From NCBI GenBank assembly GCA_022578605.1, contig MU394052.1, forward strand, positions 248,001 to 312,000: a stretch of 64,000 nucleotides of DNA, given 5' to 3'. The notes under the pieces were generated by a model that did no database searches, was not told the DNA's origin, and worked only from the letters and a program-made list of their open reading frames with translations. Below are positions 1-10,866 of this stretch, piece after piece. Each line of letters begins with the position of its first letter. The stretch's first letter is position 1. Made by a program: the position numbers and the translations under genes. The DNA is from Camillea tinctor (lineage: Eukaryota > Ascomycota > Sordariomycetes > Xylariales > Xylariaceae).

Positions 1-71
1 AAGGGGTAGTAAATAGAAGATAGGGAGGGTGGTAGAGGCATATGTAATGGGCATACGATACTAATACAAAG

Positions 72-583
72 CCTGCGATAGGATACCTGAAAACTGCCCC
101 TTTACAGCTGCAAATCAGACAACTGGTGAACCAGTACCTATAACACCTGAGAGCCCGGAACATCACCACTTACTCAACAGCGGAACAGTGATCTTGCAGC
201 CGTCAAAGAAGCAGTTTGATACTCTGATCCACACCTTGAACACGCATCCGGACGTACCCAATATGTGGCTCCCCGACCAGGAACTCCTAGCCGTCGTGTA
301 CAGGAACCGTTGGCGGCCACTTCCCTACACGTATAACGCGCTCAAGCCGATGCGCAGCTGTCATGCGAACATGTGGCGCGATGAGGACGTACGCATCCTG
401 CACTATATCCTCGACAAGCCGTGGCAGAGCCGCTACTTCGATGCCAACGACCCGGTGCAGTCGACCCATCGCCTCTGGTGGGAATTCTTTGCTGAAGTTG
501 AGCGCGATTGGCTCGACGGCGCCGACGACAAGAAAAGGGCGCTGTGGGAAAACGTCGTCGTGCCCGCCGTGGCGCAGGAGTAG
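72..583 (+). CDS. Glycosyltransferase family 8 (glycogenin-like), 3' part
   Basis: This is the C-terminal exon of a nucleotide-sugar transferase of the fungal GT8 (glycogenin/galactinol synthase-like) type; the 5' part lies outside the window. The frame is open from about position 65 and shows family motifs in order: NSGTVILQPS (asparagine-serine-glycine turn of the catalytic fold), a PDQELL segment, YNALKPMR, then HANMWRDEDVRILHYILDKPW. The frame is closed by a stop at 62, so an intron probably ends near 71 (branch-like ctaat at 61-65, AG at 70-71). An internal GTG at 188 is not the start, because conserved residues precede it. The last residues (VVVPAVAQE) look like a natural terminus. The family is clear; the sugar donor and acceptor cannot be deduced. 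The acceptor site is inferred. Confidence 0.8.
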
Positions 584-970
584 ATTATCAAACAATAATA
601 GAGAACACGAATCTGTGAGGAATCAAGCCGGGCAAGGCTTGGATTAAATCATGAGATGGTATCTGATTGCGAAAGAAATACGATGACCGTGTTCACCTCT
701 CAGGAGTACCATACCACTAGGAGGTGAGAAGTAAAACTCGCTGCATACGAGTGAATATCTTCTTGGCTACCTAGGTAATTTATTTAATTTTTTCTTCCCC
801 TTTTTATGATGCAATGATCTATGGCTGCTCTTTTCTCTAACCCCCTCCTCCTTGAGAGATCCCTTTTCAAGGCCTATTGATATACCTACAATCTAGCTTC
901 ACCTAGCAAAAGGGTAAGAAACACATGTAAATCCCCCCTTAACCCCTTTTTTCACTCACCCGATCATACT
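584..970. other. Intergenic spacer
   Basis: Convergent spacer between the GT8 gene and the YggS-like gene. It holds one copy of the TACCTAGGTA palindrome (768-777) and pyrimidine-rich stretches, but no gene. Confidence 0.6.
768..777. repeat. TACCTAGGTA palindrome, copy 1 of 6
   Basis: A perfect 10-bp palindrome that also occurs exactly at 15032-15041, 21249-21258, 21595-21604, 46645-46654 and 52495-52504, always between genes. About 0.06 copies are expected by chance in 64 kb. Confidence 0.7.
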
Positions 971-2557
971 CTATTCCACAAGTTTCGCTTCGCTCTTCGC
1001 CGGCCTAATTCCGAAGATAGTGCTCCCGACCCTAACCTCATCGCTGCCCATAGCGATAGCGCCCTCAAAGTCCTCGCTCATCCCCATGCTCAACTCCAGG
1101 CGCCTGTCACCATTGATGCCAAGTTCACGGGCGACAAGGTCGCGCTGCTCGCGCAGACAGGCGAAGTCGGGGTTACCAGCATCGGCATCAAGCGTCGTAG
1201 CAGCACTGCGCGCGATAGCACCGATGGTCATGAGGCCCAGAAGCCGCAGGTGGGGGAGCTGCTCTTCGATGAGTCGGCACAGGGCCACGGTGTCGGGGCC
1301 CGGGGCACAACCCGACTTGCTCGCCTCGCCCGAGGTGTTGACCTGGACGTGGATGTTGAGCGGACCCGGGGTGGGATCCATGGAGGATGGCGGGAGGGAG
1401 GAGAGGTACTCCCCGCGATGCTTGTCGAGGAGCTGGGCCTTCTTGGGGGTGTCGATGCTGGAGACGCAGAAGAGGTTGGGGATCTTGGAGAGAGTTTTGC
1501 AGTGGCCTGGATTGAAAATGGGAGGGGGGTCGTACCGAAAGTGGTGGTTAGCTGGGTGGTTTGAAAGAAGAGGATGGGGTTGAGAGGTAGGTTGGAGAGT
1601 AGTGTAGAGACTAAACTAATTCTTCGTCCTGCAACTAAGGCTCAGGGTTGAGCTCCCTTTTTGAACCCCTTTTCATGGCTTGTGTAGTTGACTATGCCAT
1701 GCCCTTTCAGGCTGGCAAGAAAGGACATGATGAGTAAGATCTTGCTCTTCCTCAATAGACGTATACTCTCACCCCCTTTCACTCCCACTCACTCACAACG
1801 CAAATAAAACTGTGATAACAGCAATAACGAAATCCCCCATCATATTCACCCTAGAATTCCCTTGGCTGGGTATGTATGTATGGGGTGCAAGGAAACCTCT
1901 TCTTACTCACCGGATTGCAGGCCCCCGATGAAGTGCCACTGTATGCTACGAGGAAGCAGCTCTGCCTTCTGGCTCAGCTCCTGCGCGTAGTTTTCGCCAA
2001 AATGCAGCTGCGGCTGTGGCTGCTGCTTTAGGAGCGCCAGGATGTCGTTGGCGGGTTTGAGCTTTGACACAGCGACTAGACGGACCTGGTATTGGAGATG
2101 TTATTAGCAGTTTGGCCTCTCTCTCCCCTCTCTTTCATATGAGTATGTGCGTATATGATTAGTAAGTGAGTGAGTGAGTGAGTGAGTTGGAATTCGCCCG
2201 CTCGGATAGCAATAAGTTCATTCATAATAAGAAATAGGGGGACCTAAGAAAATGAAATAAAAAGGGGATAAGGGGGAGTGAGCGATCCCCAATTCACGGG
2301 TCATACTACTTTGCTTAAGCGAGCTGCTTGCTGGCTCATTTCATATATTACGGGTGGATGGCAGTGCATTGCATTCCCGCGCTGTGCATATCATAGTGTA
2401 CTGAAGATGTAATAATAGCAAATAAATAGATAAATAAATAACTCACTTCCCGGCCATTGGCTACGGCCGTGATGCGCTCCCTCACGCCCTTGATCTGCGT
2501 CACCAGCGCCGCAGCTCTCGATGCATCGATCTTCAACATCTCTTCGGCCTCGCTCAT
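971..2557 (-). CDS. PLP homeostasis protein, YggS/PLPBP family
   Basis: Pyridoxal-5'-phosphate-binding protein of the YggS/PROSC family, which buffers free PLP in the cytosol or mitochondria and has no known catalytic turnover. Three exons join in phase: 2557-2447, 2085-1911 and 1506-971, giving 273 residues. Visible family features are AVSK (Lys45, the PLP Schiff-base lysine), HFGENYAQE, WHFIGGLQS across the second intron, IPNLFCVSSIDT, VQVNTSGEASKSG, GLMTIG, and SMGMSEDFEGAI plus RVGSTIFG near the C-terminus. Introns are 361 and 404 nt with GTGAGT donors, long for this window. An upstream in-frame ATG (2614) would add 19 residues; the start at 2557 fits the family better. Transcription converges on the GT8 gene. 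Nothing suggests loss of function. Confidence 0.9.
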
Positions 2558-3292
2558 GATCGCTTGGGATATCAGACAAAGAGGCGGATGTGCGGGGAAT
2601 GAGATGAGTCTCACAGACCGAATTGGTGAGTTGACGTTGAAGGTGGGCTTTGTTATTTGTGTGTGGACTTGAGAAGGCGGATGATGAGGATGATGCCCGA
2701 ATGAATGAATGATGCTTACACGGCTCGCTCAGCTCAACTTGCCCCGAAAAACGATTTTATAGTGGAGTAAACGCATAGTGTAAGCACTGTATGAATACTG
2801 TCCCGATGTATAGATGTAAGTTGAGTCAGCCTTTTAACTTCTCCCCCCTTTTCTAAAAAAAAAGAAAAAGAAAAAAGAAAAAGTCAGTATCTGATCAACT
2901 AATGTCGAGGGAATTATGCGGTTCACTTAAGCTTGTACACCTTGCCAAATGTATACGGAAACCCCTTTTGACATACCAATTATGCTCACTCGTCGGTAAC
3001 GTAACACATGCACTCTAACTAACTACACTTTATTGTAAAGGGGCAAAGGGAGGTGAACTTATCATACAAGTCATATTCTCTGTTTCCTTTTTCTATGGTA
3101 GTCCGTTATCATAAATAGACAGATTTTTTAAGAAATACTGCTGAAATATACACTTGAAAAGGACACAACTCAGGGCAATTTAGCTATTTATTTACAGCAT
3201 CCTCACACCTCCTATACAACCGGCTAGTGTGTTACTGAAGTTTACCCAGGGTTAGTTTTGGCAAAACCAAAAGCCCTCCCTAGCTTTACTCT
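2558..3292. other. Intergenic spacer
   Basis: This stretch lies upstream of the YggS-like gene and downstream of the amylase. It contains a purine-rich AAAAG run near 2857-2882, and no coding signal was seen. A short GAGT/GTGA microsatellite (about 2164-2187) sits inside the first YggS intron, not here. Confidence 0.6.
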
Positions 3293-4822
3293 CTAAGCAG
3301 AGTCGGCGACCAGCACGGCGGGATTCCCATTGCTGACGTTGACGCAGAGCTGGCCGCTGCCGTCGGACGTGTACGCCGTGCTGCCGGCGAAGACGTCGGT
3401 CCACTTGCCGTTCTGCACGGGCGCGGTGAAGCAGTGCTGGCCGGAGGACCCGGAGCCGCTGTTGGTGGTGAGCACGATGAGGGCGCCGCCGGCGCGCGAC
3501 CACGCGTACGCCGTGTCCGCCTGGTACAGGTGCGCGTGGTCGTCGGCCGCGAGGCCGCCGGCTGACTTGCGTGCCCCGTTGAGCTTGGCGAGCGCCTGGT
3601 ACAGGTCCGCCGAGGTGCTGAACCCGCTGCGCCAGAGGTCCTCGCGGTTCGCCGGGTCGGCGCCCCCCGCGTACCCCTGCTCCGTGCCGTAGTACACGAT
3701 CGGCACGCCGCGCCCCAGGATCGTGTACGCCAGCGCGTTCTTGAGCAGCGTCGTGTCGCCCTTCTGGTTCAGCCACCGGCTGTTGTCGTGGTTGTCGACG
3801 AACGTGCCCAGCGCCGACGGGTCCGGGAACAGCGACGTCACCTGGTTGTGCATGTTGACGAAGTCGCCCACGCTGCCCTTCTGCTGGTAGAAGTTGTTCA
3901 TCGGGTAGTAGATCGCGTAGTTGAGCAGCCCGTCCATGGTGTCGGCGTACCCCGCGAGGTAGTTGACGTTGCCGTCGAACACTTCGCCGATCGTGTAGAC
4001 GCCCGCCGCGGCGGAGAAGGGCGTCCAGAAGTCCTTCTCCACGTGCTTCACCGTGTCGATACGGACACCGTCAAAGTCGTATTCGGTCACAAGCCACTTG
4101 ATCCATTCCTGGTAGAAAGATCGGATGGTATCGCTTTGCGTGTCTACATCCGGGAGACCGGCGATCCAGCAGTTCTCCACGCTGTTCTGGTCAGAGTAGT
4201 TGATCTCACACTGAGAGTGGTAAGAGCTCTGCTGGTTCATAGGCTCGGGGCTGTTGTCCGTGATGGCGGCATTGCCCATGTGGTTTGCCACGACGTCGAC
4301 CATGATATATATTCCCTAGGTAGGACGTCTGGTTAGCTGGTGCACATAATAGGTAATATCACGAGGGTAGTTTATTACCTTGGCATGAGCTGCGGAGACT
4401 AGGCTTTTGAGATCATCAGCAGTGCCGTAGTTCTCGTTGATACCTCGGAGGTCCTGTGCCCAATACCCGTGGTAACCACCTGCGCTGTCTGATCATCATA
4501 TTATGGTAAGCTACTATTCATGCATACATGTGTACAGTCATAGACAATGGCTTGACTTACTAGTTATCACAGGCGTGATCCAAATGGCATCAAATCCCAT
4601 GCCGGCGATATAGTCGAGTTTTCCCTCGAGCCCAGCAAAGGTGCCGCCGCAGTAAGTCGAAAGGTCGCCACAAGCATTACCTCCGGTGTCGTCGGCGCTG
4701 CGAGCGATACGATCAGTCATCGCGAAGTAGATGCTTCGCGACTTCCATGCTTCTTTGTCGGCGGCGAGGACGCCGAGAAAGAGCTGGGAAAGGAGAGCTA
4801 GCGAGGTGCTCAAGCGAGGCAT
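3293..4822 (-). CDS. Secreted alpha-amylase, GH13 (Taka-amylase type)
   Basis: Endo-acting alpha-1,4-glucan hydrolase of GH13, secreted. Three exons (4822-4561, 4488-4379, 4315-3293) join in phase to 464 residues. The first 20 residues are a signal peptide ([20 protein letters not shown]). The conserved GH13 regions are present: [10 protein letters not shown] (region I), [10 protein letters not shown] with nucleophile Asp211, GEVFDG with acid/base Glu235, and [10 protein letters not shown] with transition-state Asp301. Cysteines flanking CGDLSTYC match fungal amylases. The length corresponds to catalytic domain plus the C-terminal beta domain; no CBM20 starch-binding module or GPI signal is present. 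The last exon is strikingly GC-rich, producing long open shadow frames. It neighbours a secreted LPMO on the same strand, consistent with polysaccharide degradation. Start and splice sites are well supported by phase. Confidence 0.95.
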
Positions 4823-6016
4823 GGTTGCAAGTTGTGGCAGCGAAGCGAAAGGAGAATCTTCTCAAGCGAGACCAAACGAGTGTATCTGAAGATGCAAGCT
4901 GCTTGAAGCTGTCATAATAGCAGTTGAAAATAGAGACTTCCAACACACAACACTTATACTACCTACAGTCACGTCGTCGATCAACAATCTCCATCTACCG
5001 CGTGCGCATATGAGACGTCACGATCGATCTGAGTTGCCTTATGGGGACCGCCAAGAAGAGGCTCCTGTGCAAGTAATGTCGGTCAGACAGGGTTAGCCAA
5101 AGGGCCGACTTTGAAGGCATAAGACCGACTCTGCTATTGTTAGGCCGAAGGAGTTGAACTCCGCCCAACTCCGCCTAATTCGTGCAGCTTGCCGCCGCTC
5201 GCTGACACCCGACCCAGGTACCCAGTTGGATTGGAGGGTGGTAAATGGGAAGCATGTGAAGACAGCTGGGTTACCCCTGAACGACAAAGCGGAGACCACG
5301 CAGCACTCGCCGCCCCCGCATGAAACCAACTTCGGCTTTCGTCGACTAATGGAGAGCGGCTTTTCTGGGGGAGACCCCACAAGATCGGTTGCGGAGCCGA
5401 GAGGACGCACCAGCCTCCAATAGAATCCGAGATCACGCTCCCTAATTAGGAGAAATCACGGCTGATGAAGATCATTGGAGCATCAGTCGGTTGATGGCCA
5501 GATGGCATGTTTCTAGAAGAGAGATTTCAGGGACGTGTCTTAGACGTATCATTCTGCACAGGATGAATGTTTAGCTACGATAGGTTTTCAGCTACTAGAT
5601 TATAGATGTGATGGTTTAATTTGAACTTCTATCGTACGCAGTCAAATGCTCTAAAGGCCGGAGTTTTTTATTTGACAAACATAGGCAATTAAGGATGACG
5701 ACGAGATGAATTTTATTTGCATGCAATAATAAATAACTGTCGAAGAAAATAAAAATATCAAAATATACATGTGTAGAGTCTAGATGCCGGGGAGAACCCC
5801 AGCAAGTAAACGTTCTAGTGTAAAAAGGAGGGACCCCTGGTTGCCAGCACTACACTACCACTACTACCGGAACTCTGCAAGGTGTCTCGCTTTATATGCT
5901 TCTCCAACCCAATCCTTGCAAAGGAGCGTGCTCTGAAAGTCGTTTCTCATGTCATACCCTTGCCCAAAGGCTTGGCCCGCGGAGGCTCATGCTCGTCATC
6001 GCAAGCTACCACCCCT
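4823..6016. other. Intergenic spacer: amylase promoter and LPMO 3' flank
   Basis: Contains the amylase promoter (adjacent to 4822) and the downstream flank of the LPMO gene. Open frames at 5093-5436 on both strands show no recognisable motif. No exact CGG-N8-CGG (AmyR-like) site was found; the nearest CCG pair at 5161-5173 has spacing 7. Confidence 0.5.
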
Positions 6017-6830
6017 TTAGTTGATGGCAATGTCGGCGCAGGTCAGATAGACTTGCGGGGTCTGGAAGGAGTTCCACTTGAAGGAGAGCAGGGTGTGGTT
6101 CGACTGGTAGTCGGGGATCTTGATCTTCGAGGAGACGGTGTATCCCCCAGCGATCGAGGTGTAGCAAGAGTTGATCGGCGCGTTGTCAACCCCAATACAG
6201 CCTCCCTGGCCGAATTGCTTGCAAGTGAACCAGTCGTTCCGATGGCATGCATCGCTGCCGGTGCAGTCAGCGCTGTAATCGCAGGCCTGACCGTTGACGT
6301 CCGTGCAAGCCAAGAGACCTTGCTGGAAGCAGTCCTCGGCCTCTTGCTTCTCAGCCTCGGTGGGGAGGTAGCTCGCGTCGAGGAACTTATCGACGATGGC
6401 CTGATCCTGGCATATACGGTAGGTGAACATGCCACCGTGGTCGCCGTTGTTGTCGATACACCATTGCACATCGACAACATCGCCAGCCGTGTAAGTGATA
6501 ACGGGCTCCTTGCCCCAGTTTGCGCCCGGCTGGTTGTAGTCAACGCTCACTCTCGCGTTGTATCCACAAGGACCACTACGGCCGACCTTGGCTGAATCAA
6601 GATCTGGCCAAGCGGTAACGGGCTCGAGGATGGTGCACTCTGGGCACGTGTCAGGGCCCGCCTAGATATGGGATGTTAGTTTTGTCATTTCTACCACTTG
6701 TGGGCTCCAGCTGCACGAGTATACACACCTCTGCGTTAAGGCCGGTTCGGCTCATGGGCGAGCTCAAGTATCCATGGGCGTTGACCGCGGCAATGAAAGA
6801 TGCCAAAGTAACTACTTTGCTGAAAGCCAT
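6017..6830 (-). CDS. Secreted copper LPMO-like protein (PF03067 fold)
   Basis: Predicted lytic polysaccharide monooxygenase of the chitin-binding type-4/PF03067 kind, not AA9. Exons 6830-6729 and 6661-6017 join in phase 0 to 248 residues. Residues 1-18 are a signal peptide ([18 protein letters not shown]); cleavage exposes His19 as the mature N-terminus ([12 protein letters not shown]), the first ligand of a copper histidine brace. A second histidine lies in [14 protein letters not shown]. At least ten cysteines, including CPEC and the [15 protein letters not shown] stretch, suggest several disulfides. The C-terminal [10 protein letters not shown] strand is typical of the family. Substrate (chitin, cellulose or other) cannot be told from sequence. 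A TATATATA box lies about 125 bp upstream. The gene sits next to a secreted amylase transcribed in the same direction. Confidence 0.85.
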
Positions 6831-8681
6831 TTTGTACTTAGAAAAACGATTGTGAAAATCAGGTAGAGCGATTGTAAGTTTCTTAGCCAACGAACAGGTA
6901 AGCTTGAGGATGAACTTGACGATGTGGGATATGGATAATTCCCACAACCTTGACATATATATACTCATCTACCAAATATCTAAGCTGCTCGTTAATACAC
7001 TTCCTTGGATATTTTCATGTCCGACATCTCATTACATAGTCTTAAGAGGTCACATATAGCCCAGAAGTGCTTCGATACCCCATGCCAAGGGAGTAGAGCC
7101 GAGATACACCCTACCATGGATGGATGTGACGGCAGATAATCCACGAACCAATTCGTGTTGTCGGCATTCCGAGTCTGCGGTCAGGCATCTGAATGGGATC
7201 AAAAAAATTTCAGTACCTATATCTCCAGACGGCAGTCTATAGCTGGCCGTTATAGGCTCGGCCCTTTCGGTATACATGTGGCATTGATGTGGGGTCCCCA
7301 TCCGTGCATCCTAGCAACCTAGTTCCGCTACCCCAGACACGATCGATATGTACCATCGGTTGCATGTCGGTGGTAGATCTCTAATCTAGCCATGCTTAGT
7401 TAGGTCAGCCGAGCTCGGGTTATAGCTATGATTCTCAGCCTCAAGAGAGGAATGGTCCCAAGTCTGTCAGCACACTGACCCCGTGCTAACGTGGCGAGGG
7501 ATGATCAGCATCTACGAAGGAACCGGGTAACTATAGGCTTGCTGAGTATGACCCCCTGGTGCAGGATGTAGCTCTCCGCATTCTTAAGCCTCCACTAGGC
7601 TAGACAAGCTCAGCTACTACCGATACTAGGACAACAGTTATGCGTCAAGTCCATTTAGGGGATGGAATTCGGCGGTGGTAAGATTGAGTTGAGGAGAGCA
7701 CCTCTAGCGCAACAGCTAGTCCCCGTGCCGAGGCCGTGCCGAGATCCCCAGTTGAGCGTAGCTCCAAAGTTTCACTCCCATAGTCACGTACGATCTATAG
7801 GGCCGACCAGCGTCTTCCAAGTTTGGAGTTATGTGATGTCATCGTGAAGTTGGTTGTCGCCTCCTGAGAGCCATCATTGGTGTTGCCAAGACGTCTCAGA
7901 ACAAGACCAACGACTATAGCATCCTGTAGCTCGGCGAATATCAAGAGCATCGCCAAGAGAAAGGCCTCGTGCGGAGGGTAATCTCCCAGATCAATGGACA
8001 ATTTTAGTATCAATGTGTCACTCCTATGTGGCTAAGGTGCCATCAGAAGGGTTGTAGCGGTAACAACCCACGGTTTTGGGGCCATCATACGAGTCAGCCT
8101 TCTCTCATCGGCTTGAAAAGAATGCTATAGTAGGTCCGAGGCCTCCAAGATAATCTACCATCTCATCTTTATTGATTTGCCCCTGAATTATGCGTTAGAC
8201 ATGTCTCCCTACTCGATCTATTCACGTGGACCTTCAAAACAGACCGAAATCAACTTCATTAATATATTCTAGATCATACATTACGTGTTTTCGCCGATGA
8301 TGAAGTATAGCTGGATGTGACCCTATATCCAGTCTGACCGATATGAAGTTGAAAGATTTCATTAGATCTTGCCGACCATAAACAATGACGCTACATTTCA
8401 TGTAATGGTTACCAAGTAGCTCTATCCCTCTTTTCTCCTTTTTTTTTTTTTTCAATCCTATGACTAAATTCCATGCTCTGTTTTTCTTTTTCCCTCTCTT
8501 TGCGCGCGCATATGTGTTTATATTTATATGTATGTTCTATATGTTAATGGAAAATTAAATGATCAATAATGTATTCCTCTATATAAAAGACAATTCAACG
8601 TATACTAATACCAACTCTTTTCCGATATCGCGACTACCATTGGGTTTCCCCCCACCAGTATCAGTGAACTGTTGGAAGCTC
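6831..8681. other. Intergenic spacer, no gene recognised
   Basis: The stretch contains the LPMO promoter and the 3' flank of the P450 gene. Short open frames (7050-7301, 7662-7847, 7795-8013) have no recognisable motif. The sequence becomes AT-rich after 8150, with a T tract around 8439-8452. It could be relic DNA. Confidence 0.5.
6955..6962 (-). promoter_or_regulatory. TATA-like element of the LPMO gene
   Basis: TATATATA lies about 125 bp upstream of the LPMO start codon on the minus strand. This is a normal distance for a fungal core promoter; assignment is by position only. Confidence 0.4.
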
Positions 8682-10679
8682 CTAGTGGCTTGATTCATCA
8701 AAAGCAGACGCTTTTAGTAGCACTGACTCCACATTATTATGTCTAGGCTTGAGGTATATCTTGAAGGGCACCGGTGAGCGACCTGATAGCCCATCATACT
8801 CTTTCAGGTCGATGGGGTGGTCTGGGGCTGCTTCCATGTCAAACGCCCACAGCATTCGGGAGACAACAAGCCAAATCTCGCGCTCCGCTACCCACATCCC
8901 GGGACAAATTCGTCTACCAGCACCAAACATCCAGTGGTCCCGCTCATCAGCGTTAGGTAGATTCGCGCTCTGTGCCGACGTAAAGCTATCGTTAAGATAA
9001 CGTTCGGGCTATATTGTATATTAACATTAGCCCCTAGGCTTAAAATTCTAGAGTAAAGATGAATCAATCGGTCCCATTGTAAAAGGGGGTTCCTCACCTT
9101 AAATGCCATTGGGTCCGAATACCGTCCTTCATCGTGGCATAGTCCAGGTATTGAGTACCAAAACTGTCCCTTTTGGGATGAACTGGCCATTGTAGGTGAA
9201 ATCTTCTGTGGATACATGAGGTGTTCCCAGCCAGAACGGGTTATGGCACCGTTCAATCTCTTTTATGATAGCATGACAATAAGGCAATCTCGCCTCGTCG
9301 TCAACATTTGGCAATCGGGTCTTGCCTACGACTTCATCTAACTCCTTTTGTGCGCGCTTCTGGACTTCTGGGTATGAAGGGATCAACGCGGAAAACCATT
9401 GCATGATCGATGCCGTCTAGTGACTTGCGTTAGTTTTGTCATACTAAATATAGTTGTCGTGCTCTAGCTTGTGCTTGACTAGGAACGATGCTTACAGTCT
9501 CAACGCCACCAATCATGAAAGCTGAGGCCAGAATTGCCATGTCTTTGTCGTCAAGGCCTTCCTCTCGTCGAGCGGTCAGCATGGTCTTTGCCAGACAGTC
9601 TGGAACATCGCGGTCTTGACTAATTCTATAGTCTATTTCTTTAATCATCCCGCCGTACGTGTCGATTAGATCCTCATGGAGTCTTCTCCCACGAGATCTT
9701 AATCGAGTCGGAATCTTCTGAAGCATTGGGACGAAGTCGATAAGATTAGAAACGGGTCCAGTACAATTCCTATCAAGTTGCACATTAGCAGAAAAGCCAT
9801 GAATGACATGGCCAGATTTCAATGGAAAGGCCTTACATGAACTCTCGGCTTAATTTAAGAGACTTAGATACCAGTGGATCAGTTACAGAACCAGTCCTTG
9901 TGCCAAACGTTATGGTTAACATATTGTTAAGGGAACAACGGCCAGCAAATGGTTGAGGATTCACGAGCTTGGTTCCATTCTGACTGGCTTGGAACAGACT
10001 CTTGACCATATCTGTTGCTTCGCGATCTAGTACATGAGTATATTCATCAACAACCTTTTGGTGCAGCCAGTGGCTTGCAATGCGTCGATGGTTTCTCCTA
10101 AGGCACGGTGGCAGTTAATGGCGCTGATGGTTCTCTTCTTCTTTTGGCGGTAAAATTAATTAAGTACGAACCATCGGTCATTGTAAGGAGTAGCAGTAAT
10201 TCCCCACCCAGCAAATATAGTCTGGCTCTTGATGAACATTTCTTTGCGAGATGAGAAAATCGAGCCGTTTGTCACAAATAGATCTTTGGCAATAATTGGG
10301 CTGGAAATGACCACGAACAACTGGTTCCCAAGCCACATAGAATATATATTTCCAAACTTCTTTGCCCATTTATCGAGAGTCAACTCAGGATGATGAGTCA
10401 AAAGAGGGAAAGGGCCTGGGATCGTGATATGAGTACAGAAGCGCGTATAAAAATGTTCCACGTAGTAAAAGATTTCTCACCAAGGACAGGAAGGCCAATG
10501 GGCCCGTTGGGAATTCGGTTTCCATAAATATCAGACAGTTTAACCGCCCTAATAAAACCTACGATGGAACAGAAAACTAGTATGGCAATAGTTATTCCTA
10601 AAGATGAGGAGCCTTTAGCTTGCGCCGGTGAAGGCAAATCGGCAGCCGAAGAGATAATAAGGTTGCTCATTTTCAGCAA
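8682..10679 (-). pseudogene. Cytochrome P450 with a frameshift in exon 5
   Basis: Microsomal class II P450. Six exons fit in phase: 10679-10481, 10415-10172, 10097-9837, 9769-9496, 9416-9098, 9008-8682, about 541 residues if intact. There is an N-terminal membrane anchor (LGITIAILVFCSIVGFI) and a hinge (IPNGPIGLPVLGPFP). The I-helix reads GGVETT, the K-helix ExxR is EIER, then come PERYL and heme-binding FGAGRRICPG. In exon 5 the frame matches through NTWTM (ATG at 9140-9138) and resumes two bases out of phase as HDEGRYSDPMAFK. The exon is 319 nt, and adding 2 nt (321) restores phase 0 with exon 6, so a 2-nt loss at about 9134-9138 is the simplest reading. This is either a recent pseudogene or an assembly error. 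All motifs are otherwise intact. The substrate is unknown. Confidence 0.85.
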
Positions 10680-10866
10680 TTATCAATGTCTCGTAAATAT
10701 TCAGTTGTAATTTTATTTCTTGAGACAAAGGAAGAGACGATATGAAGAAATTCTATGAATTTATATTCCACTGACCCCTACTACAACTAGCTAAGTATCA
10801 AGTATCTAGATACATAACACCTAGAGCTACCATCGAGGTCGTAGACTTGATTCTTATATGCCGTTT

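Noticed and set aside
1020..1583. 187-codon plus-strand frame
   Set aside because: Antisense shadow of the YggS-like third exon.
5882..6595. 237-codon plus-strand frame
   Set aside because: Antisense shadow of the LPMO gene, without motifs.
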